The notes under the pieces: model-generated
Seen by the model: the letters and a program-made list of their open reading frames with translations, nothing else
Databases searched by the model: none
Told to the model about the DNA's origin: nothing
DNA from: Campylobacteraceae bacterium
Lineage (GTDB): Bacteria; Campylobacterota; Campylobacteria; Campylobacterales; Sulfurovaceae
DNA length: 11,166 nt
Direction: 5' to 3'
Assembly: GCA_027056615.1 (NCBI GenBank)
Contig: JALUKJ010000183.1
Coordinates: 1 to 11,166 of the forward strand
Made by a program: the position numbers and the translations under genes
Shown here: in pieces, positions 5,574 to 11,166 of the stretch
Numbering within the stretch: the first letter of the stretch is position 1
Layout: the number at the start of each line of letters is the position of its first letter

Positions 5574-7904
5574 ATGGGAGAGTTATGGAGTAAGAGACGT
5601 TTAGAGATTATTACACTGTCTGTTTTTATACTGTTAGTTACTACTTCGCTCTATATTTTTTATACCTCTTACTCAAATTATAGTGAGTTGCAAAATATTG
5701 ATAGCCATAAAGCTTTTGCACATAAGATTATTATGTTTATTTCAGCTTTTGTACTATTTCTCTCTTTGTTAATTGTTATATTGAAGAGAGATTACTTCTT
5801 TATACAAACTAATGATAGTGGTGAGGGGTTAGAGAAGTTGTTAGAGGATATAAAATACTCTTCTAACACTAAAAAGATAAATCAGTTTAAAAAGATGTTA
5901 AAAGAGAAGAATCATGCAGAGATTTATCTATTAATCTCAAAGATGATTAAAGAGTTACAAGAGCGTACTCACCAAGCCAATGAAGCCAATGAAGTAAAAA
6001 CACTCTTTTTGTCGAATGTTTCTCATGAACTTCGTACACCAATTAATGGAATTTTAGGTTTTACAAAAATACTTTCATCAACTAGATTAGATAATGAGCA
6101 GAAAGATTTTGTAGAGACTATATCTAAAAGTTCAGAGGAGCTTTTAAGTGTTGTTAACAATATATTGGATGTTGCTCAAACCCAAAGTGGGCAAATTGAG
6201 GTAGAGAAGAGCTATTTTAATATTTTTGAGGTCTTTGAGGGTTTTGCACATCTTTATGCTATTGAATCTTCTAAAAAAGATATAGAGTTTCTTTTGTGGA
6301 TTGACCCAGCACTCTCTTATATATTAGTAGAGAGTGACTCTGAAAAGATTAAACAAGTACTTATGAATCTTATCTCTAATGCTCTTAAATTTACTAAAGC
6401 AAAAGGTCAAGTTGTAGTCTCTATTAAAAAAGAGTCTTCTAAAAAAGGCTTAGTAGGTATAAAATTTGAAGTAATAGATACAGGAATAGGAATTAGCGAT
6501 GAGCAACAAACTAGAGTCTTTTCTGCTTTTACCCAAGCCGATAATTCTAATACACGTGAGTTTTCAGGTGTAGGACTTGGGCTTACTCTTGCTAGTTCAT
6601 GGGTCAATCTACTGGGTGGAAAGCTAAATTTAGAGAGTCTTGAGGGAAGAGGTACAACTGTTTCATTTACTTTAAATTTATCTAAAAAAGAGATACTTCA
6701 AAATGAAATAGTAAAAGGAATAAAAGTAGGACTCTATGCACCTATAGAGTTACAAGTAGAGAAGTCTAATGAATATTTAATAGGTTATCTTTCTAGTATA
6801 AGAGGAGTCACTTTAGAGCTATTTGAGAGTTTTGTAGCTTGTAAAGAGGCAGAGCTAGGCTCTTTTGATGTTCTATATCTTCATTATGAACAGATTAACA
6901 AAGAAGAACTTCAACGTATTATTGCTCAATATAGTTCAGAAAGACCTCTTATATTGGTAACCAAACTTGAAAATAGATTTAAAATACAAGATATAGCCCC
7001 TGCTTTTTCTCAGATTATTTACAAACCTATTACTTTTACAAAAATAAAAAACTCTATTAAAATAGCACGAAAAAATAGAGAGCTACTAGTTACACCTAAC
7101 CCATTAATTGAGAAAATATTCAATCTAAAAGCATTGGTAGTTGAAGACAATAGAGTCAACCAAAAGATTATTGTACATACATTACAAAACCTAGGGATTA
7201 AATCAGAGACAGCAGAAAATGGGAAAGAGGCAATAGGCCTCTTTAAAAAGTCACAGTATGATATTGTCTTTATGGATATTCAAATGCCTATTATGAATGG
7301 TGTTGTAGCAACCAAAGAGATTATTAAGTATGAAAAGCTAAATAATTTGACTCATACTCCTATTGTAGCTGTTACTACTAATAGTTTAAAGGGTGATAGA
7401 GAGTCATACCTAGAAGCAGGAATGGATGAGTATATTGCTAAACCAATTAATGCTCAGAAGTTTATATCGGTTGTAAAGCAGTTTTACTCAACAGAGTTTG
7501 ATACAACAAAGATAGCTTCTAAAAACAAAATTATTCTTCTCTATAAAGAGACACCAACCGAAGCTAAAATTATGGCAAATATGTTATCTGATTTGAATTA
7601 TGGAGTTGAGATTGCTAAAAACAGAGTAGAGTTTTTAGACTTGTTTAACGAGAAAAAGTATGATGCTCTTATTTTAGATAGAACAATTAACGATAGTTTT
7701 GAGAGTATGCTAATGGATAAAATATATGAAAAAAAGATAGAGACTCTTCTTTTTATTGACGAAGAGAGTAAAATCTACTCTTCTGATTTAAGTGAGTATA
7801 TTCATCTACTATACAAATCATCTGATTTTATTTTAGTAGAGGAGGAGATAGAGAAGATGATGAGGAAGAGCTTTTTTTCTAAACAAAACTTAATAAAAAC
7901 TTAA
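5574..7904 (+). CDS. Hybrid histidine kinase HK2, paralog of HK1
   Basis: The 776-residue kinase has the same domain order as HK1. Membrane helices lie at about 10-31 and 51-71 with an even shorter loop (about 20 residues). The linker contains AEIYLLISKMIKELQ, like NFSEIY...IEELQ in HK1. HisKA has His151 (NVSHELRTPING); the ATPase domain has Asn265/Asn269, D302-TGIGI and SGVGLGL (331-337). A degenerate receiver (about 382-500) has His437 at the phosphoacceptor position but keeps Thr463 and Lys484-Pro485. The canonical receiver has Glu524/Asp525, Asp568, Thr601 and Lys623. A terminal degenerate receiver (about 652-765) has YKETPTEAKI in place of the acidic pocket and keeps Asp702. Over HK1 161-230 against HK2 143-212, 42 of 70 residues are identical by hand count. 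AGGGG lies 8 bases before the ATG. Signal and output partner are unknown. Confidence 0.9.
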   Translation: MGELWSKRRLEIITLSVFILLVTTSLYIFYTSYSNYSELQNIDSHKAFAHKIIMFISAFVLFLSLLIVILKRDYFFIQTNDSGEGLEKLLEDIKYSSNTKKINQFKKMLKEKNHAEIYLLISKMIKELQERTHQANEANEVKTLFLSNVSHELRTPINGILGFTKILSSTRLDNEQKDFVETISKSSEELLSVVNNILDVAQTQSGQIEVEKSYFNIFEVFEGFAHLYAIESSKKDIEFLLWIDPALSYILVESDSEKIKQVLMNLISNALKFTKAKGQVVVSIKKESSKKGLVGIKFEVIDTGIGISDEQQTRVFSAFTQADNSNTREFSGVGLGLTLASSWVNLLGGKLNLESLEGRGTTVSFTLNLSKKEILQNEIVKGIKVGLYAPIELQVEKSNEYLIGYLSSIRGVTLELFESFVACKEAELGSFDVLYLHYEQINKEELQRIIAQYSSERPLILVTKLENRFKIQDIAPAFSQIIYKPITFTKIKNSIKIARKNRELLVTPNPLIEKIFNLKALVVEDNRVNQKIIVHTLQNLGIKSETAENGKEAIGLFKKSQYDIVFMDIQMPIMNGVVATKEIIKYEKLNNLTHTPIVAVTTNSLKGDRESYLEAGMDEYIAKPINAQKFISVVKQFYSTEFDTTKIASKNKIILLYKETPTEAKIMANMLSDLNYGVEIAKNRVEFLDLFNEKKYDALILDRTINDSFESMLMDKIYEKKIETLLFIDEESKIYSSDLSEYIHLLYKSSDFILVEEEIEKMMRKSFFSKQNLIKT

Positions 7905-7929
7905 AATATATTTTACTTATAAAAAATTA

Positions 7930-8319
7930 TCAAGGTCTAAAAACAAAAATATCCAACTCCTTAATAACCTTATAATGCTTATCATTAGCCGTATAAAGAG
8001 TCATTCCATGAGTAGCACAAGTTGCACCAATAAGAGCATCGGCTAACTGCATAGAGTGACTTAAAAAATACTCTTCAACATAAAAAAGTGCTTGTGCTGA
8101 AATCTCTTCATTCATATATATTGTTTTTACTCTCCACTGTTTCAAGGCTCTTTTTAAAGCTCTTAATTCATCTTTATTTCTCATGCCTTGAACCAACTCC
8201 ATATAGGTCACAGCAGAGATAGCAAACTCTCCAATGCTATGAATAAGGTCATAAGAATTTTGATTTCCTCTTAGATACCAAATGAGTACATCAGTATCAA
8301 GTAGTTTATCATATATCAA
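7930..8319 (-). CDS. vapC: PIN-domain toxin, VapC-like
   Basis: The 129-residue PIN domain carries the expected acidic catalytic set: Asp8 (LLDTDVLIW), Glu41 (TYMELVQG), Asp94 (LADALIGA) and Asp113 (TAND). VapC toxins are magnesium-dependent endoribonucleases that stop translation by cutting tRNA or rRNA and are neutralised by a co-made antitoxin; the target here is unknown. The start is a TTG at 8319, with AAGG eight bases upstream. The nearby ATG is out of frame, and the TTG places the first catalytic Asp at the usual distance from the N-terminus. It overlaps the antitoxin gene by 11 bases, as is common for coupled translation. The catalytic residues are intact, so it should be active. Confidence 0.9.
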   Translation of the reverse strand: MIYDKLLDTDVLIWYLRGNQNSYDLIHSIGEFAISAVTYMELVQGMRNKDELRALKRALKQWRVKTIYMNEEISAQALFYVEEYFLSHSMQLADALIGATCATHGMTLYTANDKHYKVIKELDIFVFRP

Positions 8320-8545
8320 AATTACGACCTTTTCTCATATTGCGAACCATTGAGTCAACATCCTCTTCTCTATCTTGCCACATTCCAAAGATGGTATCTG
8401 TTTTTTTATCAGAAGAGGGCTGATTGTAGGGAATAAGTTTTGCTTTTGCTTTACCTCTATAAGTGATAAGAATATCTTCGCCTTTGCTCAATACATCAAA
8501 AAGCATTGAGATATTAAATCGTAAATCTTTTGCTGTTACTGTCAT
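8309..8545 (-). CDS. Phd/YefM-type antitoxin partner of VapC
   Basis: The 78-residue protein begins MTVTAKDLRFNISMLFDVLSKGEDILITYRGKAKAKLIPY, with the MxVTAkDlr...F..L..Gedi.iTyrGka.AkLip pattern of the Phd/YefM antitoxin fold. That domain forms a dimer and binds DNA. The C-terminal part (about 45-78) is charged and likely disordered until it wraps the toxin; it includes IFGMWQDREEDVDSMVRNMRKGR, typical of antitoxins paired with PIN toxins. AAGG lies 8 bases before the ATG. An inverted repeat over the promoter (8562-8584) fits autoregulation. It is often annotated vapB-like, although the fold is Phd/YefM. Confidence 0.88.
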   Translation of the reverse strand: MTVTAKDLRFNISMLFDVLSKGEDILITYRGKAKAKLIPYNQPSSDKKTDTIFGMWQDREEDVDSMVRNMRKGRNFDI

Positions 8546-8561
8546 TTTTTAACCTTTTTAA

Positions 8562-8603
8562 AGTTTATAGTTAAAGTATAAACTATTTGATGTTAAAAGT
8601 TAA
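8562..8603 (-). promoter_or_regulatory. Toxin-antitoxin promoter with operator-like inverted repeat
   Basis: AGTTTATA (8562-8569) and TATAAACT (8577-8584) form a perfect 8-bp inverted repeat with a 7-base spacer, 17 bases before the antitoxin start. On the minus strand TATACT (8580-8575) is a likely -10, with TTAACT (8603-8598) as -35 at 17-base spacing. The repeat covers the -10, which fits repression by the antitoxin or the toxin-antitoxin complex. Confidence 0.5.
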
Positions 8604-8638
8604 TTAAGAGTTGAGGAAATATAGATTAAAAATTAATA

Positions 8639-10600
8639 TTATAGTTCAGTAATCTCTTTGTTGCACTTAGCCACAAACTCTCCTTGTATCTTAGCCATAG
8701 CAATAGATACACTCTCAATTCTAACAATAATCTCATCAAACAACATCACATTTTCACCTCTAAGATTAACCGTGACCCCCTCAACCTCATCAACAAGCAC
8801 AGCCTTAGCATTCTCTCCCACCTCAACCACATGAGCTTTAAACTCTTGACCAATGCGTTTCTCTGCCCAACGTGCTAGTTTACGGTCTCTAAAGTCCCAT
8901 TCTGCTTTGGTAGATTCTCTCTCTAGTTCTGAAACTCTTTGACAGAGTGGCTCAATGTTTCGTAACAAGTACTCATTTTGCTCCTCATCTGCTTTTAAAT
9001 CAGCCTTAATCAGTCGGTGCAAGATAAGGTCAGAGTAGCGACGAATAGGTGAAGTAAAGTGAGAGTAGTGGCTAAATCCAAGTCCAAAGTGACCCTCATT
9101 ATTTGCAGAGTAAGAAGCCTGTTTTAAAGATTTAATAATCATGCTATCTACCTCTGGAGCAATACCCATCTTCTCTGCCTCTTTTTGAATAGCTCTAATA
9201 AGGGTAGGGGAGTCCTCATAATCTTTTACAAAAAGTCCAATAGTTGCTAAATCTTCAAGCAACTCTTCAAGTTTACTAAGTTGTGGTGGTGTATGGATTC
9301 TAAAGATACCATACTCAAAGCGTTTAGCACTTGCTTGGTTAGCTAATAGCATACACTCCTCAATAAGTGAGTGAGAGGGTGTTCCTGTCTCAATGGCTGT
9401 GCCTTTTAGCTCATGATTTTTATCTATGCTAAGTTTTATCTCTTCACTTCTAAAGTCAAAACCATTTTTTAAACGTCTCTTTCTAAGGCGTTGAGTAATT
9501 TTTTGTAGAGGAAGCAAGTAGTCCAAAATTCTCTTCTCATGCTCTTTTTCAACTTCTGCTCCTTGATTTTCTATAATTTTATCTATCTCATCGTAGTTAA
9601 ATCGTCGTTTAGAGTGAATAATGGCTTCAAAAAACTCCTCTTTAATTGGCAAAAGAGAGTCTCTATCTAGCTCAATCTTTGCTACAAATGCTAAACGGTC
9701 AACATGAGGTTTTAGTGAACAGATGTTCTCACTTAGCTCTCGTGGTAACATCGGAAAAGATTTATGTGGAAAGTAGGTAGTAAATCCACGACGTTTCGCC
9801 TCACTATCAATAGGGCTAAAGTACTCCACATAGTGACTCACATCGGCAATGGCAACATAGAGTGTGTAGTTTTTTAAATCAAAGTATATAGCATCATCAA
9901 AATCTTTAGCTGTTACAGGGTCAATAGTACAAAAGTCCAAATCGGTTAAATCAACACGAGTAGGGTGTTCACTTTTAGTTACCTCTTGCTCTACCTCTTT
10001 GGCTTGGGTAACACAATCTTCATCAAACTCATTAGCACGTTTATAGAGTGCAAGTGAAATTTTTTCATCGACCATTGGCTCACTTAACTCTCCAAAAATC
10101 TCTAAAACCTCTTCACTCTCTGAATCTACTTTCATCACTGTTCCAAGTTTAAAAGCTTTTAAGTCCATTCCCTCCATCTTAGCATGAGTTGGAAGCCCTG
10201 TTTTTAAGTCAAGTATCTCAAAGACATCCGATTCATTTCGGTTTGTATAGACAATCAGATAAACATGAGCTTTACGAATAACAAGCTGAACCTTAGCCGA
10301 AGCACGACCACGACGAGCAATAACTCTCTTTACTACTACATCATCTCCAGGGTTGGCTTCGCCCATATCTTGTGCCTCTACGACTAAATCTTTTTGCTCT
10401 TTTGTTTGAGCCTCTACAAATCCTTTCCCTTCTTTGTTTACATAGAGTTGACCTACACGAAAGAGTGATTTGAGCTTCCAAAGTCCATTAACCTCTTCAA
10501 TAGCTCCTAGTTGTTTTAGGGCTTGAAAGCTATTTTTATCTTCTAATTCTAAATCGGTCTCTTTAAAGCCGTTGATGAGTTGTATTCCAAATGGTGACAT
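8639..10600 (-). CDS. rnr: Ribonuclease R (RNB/VacB family 3'-5' exoribonuclease)
   Basis: With the ATG at 10600 the protein has 653 residues, near the short length usual for Campylobacterota RNase R. This start has AGGA 8 bases upstream; the ATG 11 codons earlier has none and lies in a palindrome. Residues about 45-107 resemble an OB/cold-shock RNA-binding domain (GKGFVEA...GDDVVV). The RNB catalytic domain follows (about 214-534), with metal-binding Asp227, Asp233, Asp235 and Asp236 (IDPVTAKDFDDAI) and the conserved HFTSPIRRYSDL near 514-524. A C-terminal S1 domain spans about 583-644. The enzyme degrades structured RNA from the 3' end in mRNA turnover and rRNA quality control. In relatives it is adjacent to holA; here HK2 and the toxin-antitoxin pair lie between them. 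Confidence 0.95.
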   Translation of the reverse strand: MSPFGIQLINGFKETDLELEDKNSFQALKQLGAIEEVNGLWKLKSLFRVGQLYVNKEGKGFVEAQTKEQKDLVVEAQDMGEANPGDDVVVKRVIARRGRASAKVQLVIRKAHVYLIVYTNRNESDVFEILDLKTGLPTHAKMEGMDLKAFKLGTVMKVDSESEEVLEIFGELSEPMVDEKISLALYKRANEFDEDCVTQAKEVEQEVTKSEHPTRVDLTDLDFCTIDPVTAKDFDDAIYFDLKNYTLYVAIADVSHYVEYFSPIDSEAKRRGFTTYFPHKSFPMLPRELSENICSLKPHVDRLAFVAKIELDRDSLLPIKEEFFEAIIHSKRRFNYDEIDKIIENQGAEVEKEHEKRILDYLLPLQKITQRLRKRRLKNGFDFRSEEIKLSIDKNHELKGTAIETGTPSHSLIEECMLLANQASAKRFEYGIFRIHTPPQLSKLEELLEDLATIGLFVKDYEDSPTLIRAIQKEAEKMGIAPEVDSMIIKSLKQASYSANNEGHFGLGFSHYSHFTSPIRRYSDLILHRLIKADLKADEEQNEYLLRNIEPLCQRVSELERESTKAEWDFRDRKLARWAEKRIGQEFKAHVVEVGENAKAVLVDEVEGVTVNLRGENVMLFDEIIVRIESVSIAMAKIQGEFVAKCNKEITEL

Positions 10601-10623
10601 AAATTTTATCCTAATTTTCGTAG

Positions 10624-10640
10624 CTGTGACCATGTCACAG
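10624..10640 (-). promoter_or_regulatory. Palindrome in the rnr leader
   Basis: CTGTGAC (10624-10630) and GTCACAG (10634-10640) form a perfect 7-bp inverted repeat with a 3-base centre, 23 bases upstream of the chosen rnr start. It is unusually GC-rich for an intergenic stretch here. It could be an operator (its arms TGTGA/TCACA recall CRP/FNR-family sites, but with a 5-base rather than 6-base centre) or a small hairpin in the rnr leader RNA. Confidence 0.45.
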
Positions 10641-10670
10641 GTTTAAAGGTATTGTAGCTAAGTTTGGGTT

Positions 10671-10706
10671 ATAAAAGTATTTAAATCCATAAAAGTATGA
10701 TATAAT
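10671..10706 (+). promoter_or_regulatory. Extended -10 promoter with upstream direct repeats for the AAA+ gene
   Basis: TGATATAAT (10698-10706) is a perfect extended -10, placing the start near 10713 and giving a leader of about 24 bases. Just upstream, ATAAAAGTAT is repeated exactly at 10671-10680 and 10689-10698, 18 bases apart. The repeats may be regulator sites. No good -35 is present. Confidence 0.5.
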
Positions 10707-10724
10707 TAGGGAGTCTAATCCCTA
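10707..10724 (+). promoter_or_regulatory. Inverted repeat at the predicted transcription start of the AAA+ gene
   Basis: TAGGGA (10707-10712) and TCCCTA (10719-10724) form a perfect 6-bp inverted repeat with a 6-base centre, directly after the -10 and over the predicted start. It could be an operator or a 5' hairpin just before the GGAG ribosome binding site at 10727-10730. Confidence 0.35.
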
Positions 10725-10736
10725 TTGGAGTTAAAT

Positions 10737-11166
10737 ATGTTATCAAAATTAAAATTAGCGTCTAAAAAATTTCTTTATCGTAATAATTTAGAGTATCAAC
10801 GATATTTTATTAAAGAACAAAAAATTAAACATCGTTTGACTATTATTATAGGTCAAAGAGGAGTGGGGAAGACTACAACTATTGCTCAATATATGGCATT
10901 AAATTCTCACTTAGAGTCTCTTTATGTTAGCATGGATAGTTTTTTACTAGGAAAGCTTTCGATGTATGAAATAGCTGAAACCTTTGAGATGGAGGGAGGA
11001 AAACTTCTCTGTTTTGATGAGATACACAAATATTCTAACTGGTCACAAGAGCTTAAAACCATTTATGATGAGTTTCCAAATTTACAAGTTGTTGCCTCTG
11101 GTAGTTCTGCTTTAGAGATAAACAAAGGAAGTCATGATTTAAGTCGAAGAGCTCATCAACTCAAAA
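10737..11166 (+). CDS. AAA+ ATPase of AAA_14/DUF4143 type (3' end outside window)
   Basis: Only the first 143 codons are present, and the frame runs off the right edge. GGAG lies six bases before the ATG. Visible motifs are Walker A G39-QRGVGKT (39-46), Walker B LLCFDE (90-95, Asp94/Glu95), a sensor-1-like stretch VVASGSS (118-124), and DLSRRA (134-139). This arrangement is typical of AAA_14 ATPases, which usually have a DUF4143 C-terminal domain and a total length near 400 residues; that half is not in view. The family is widespread, often horizontally moved, and its cellular role is poorly defined. The gene is divergent from rnr with its own promoter. Confidence 0.85.
   Translation, partial: MLSKLKLASKKFLYRNNLEYQRYFIKEQKIKHRLTIIIGQRGVGKTTTIAQYMALNSHLESLYVSMDSFLLGKLSMYEIAETFEMEGGKLLCFDEIHKYSNWSQELKTIYDEFPNLQVVASGSSALEINKGSHDLSRRAHQLK

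Noticed and set aside
6407..6607. 66-codon minus-strand frame opposite HK2
   Set aside because: It is antisense to the conserved ATPase G1-G2 region of the kinase, whose coding constraint explains the open frame.
8684..8878. 64-codon plus-strand frame opposite rnr
   Set aside because: It is antisense to the S1 domain of RNase R, with no ribosome binding site or recognisable product.
10601..10633. Upstream ATG at 10633 as rnr start
   Set aside because: There is no Shine-Dalgarno, and the codon is the centre of a perfect palindrome. The ATG at 10600 has AGGA at suitable spacing.
10625..10639. CRP-type site upstream of rnr
   Set aside because: The arms TGTGA/TCACA match, but the centre is 5 rather than 6 bases, and I cannot show a CRP-family regulator is involved; kept only as a palindrome.
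1..11166. CRISPR array, tRNA/rRNA genes, insertion sequences or transposases
   Set aside because: I found no regularly spaced repeats, no cloverleaf-like segments in the gaps, and no transposase or terminal inverted repeats.

Overview
The window is AT-rich and looks like a chromosomal piece of a Campylobacterota (Epsilonproteobacteria) genome. The evidence is the minus-strand series rnr, holA, rpsF, ssb, rpsR. From memory, this matches the Helicobacter pylori HP1248-HP1244 cluster and free-living relatives such as Sulfurimonas or Sulfurovum. The genus cannot be fixed from the sequence alone.

Layout, left to right. Positions 2-358 (+) are the C-terminal end of an unrecognised gene. A short convergent gap follows, holding a REP-like palindrome (412-435). 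Then comes the compact minus-strand operon rpsF-ssb-rpsR (1744 down to 452), encoding bS6, single-stranded DNA-binding protein and bS18. A large hybrid histidine kinase (HK1, 1997-4405, +) is convergent with holA (5377-4400, -) and overlaps it by 6 bases. A second, paralogous hybrid kinase (HK2, 5574-7904, +) is divergent from holA. A PIN toxin/Phd-type antitoxin pair lies at 7930-8545 (-), followed by rnr (8639-10600, -). Divergent from rnr, and cut by the window end, is an AAA+ ATPase of the AAA_14/DUF4143 type (10737-11166, +).

The housekeeping genes serve translation (bS6, bS18), replication (SSB, clamp-loader delta) and RNA turnover (RNase R). Three blocks interrupt this set: HK1 between rpsF and holA, HK2 between holA and rnr, and the toxin-antitoxin pair also between holA and rnr. 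The two kinases share an unusual order: two membrane helices with almost no extracytoplasmic sensor, a short helical linker, HisKA, HATPase, a degenerate receiver, a canonical receiver, and a second degenerate receiver. No Hpt protein, DNA-binding response regulator or other output partner is in the window. The kinases are therefore orphans here, and this repeated kinase pair is the most novel-looking part of the region.

Regulatory structure is visible in most gaps. There are extended -10 promoters for holA and for the AAA+ gene, an inverted repeat over the holA -10 and another over the vapB -10, TTAAG-type elements before both kinases, and a strong palindrome in the rnr leader. A terminator-like hairpin for HK1 is embedded in the holA coding end. 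No tRNA, rRNA, CRISPR array or insertion sequence was seen.
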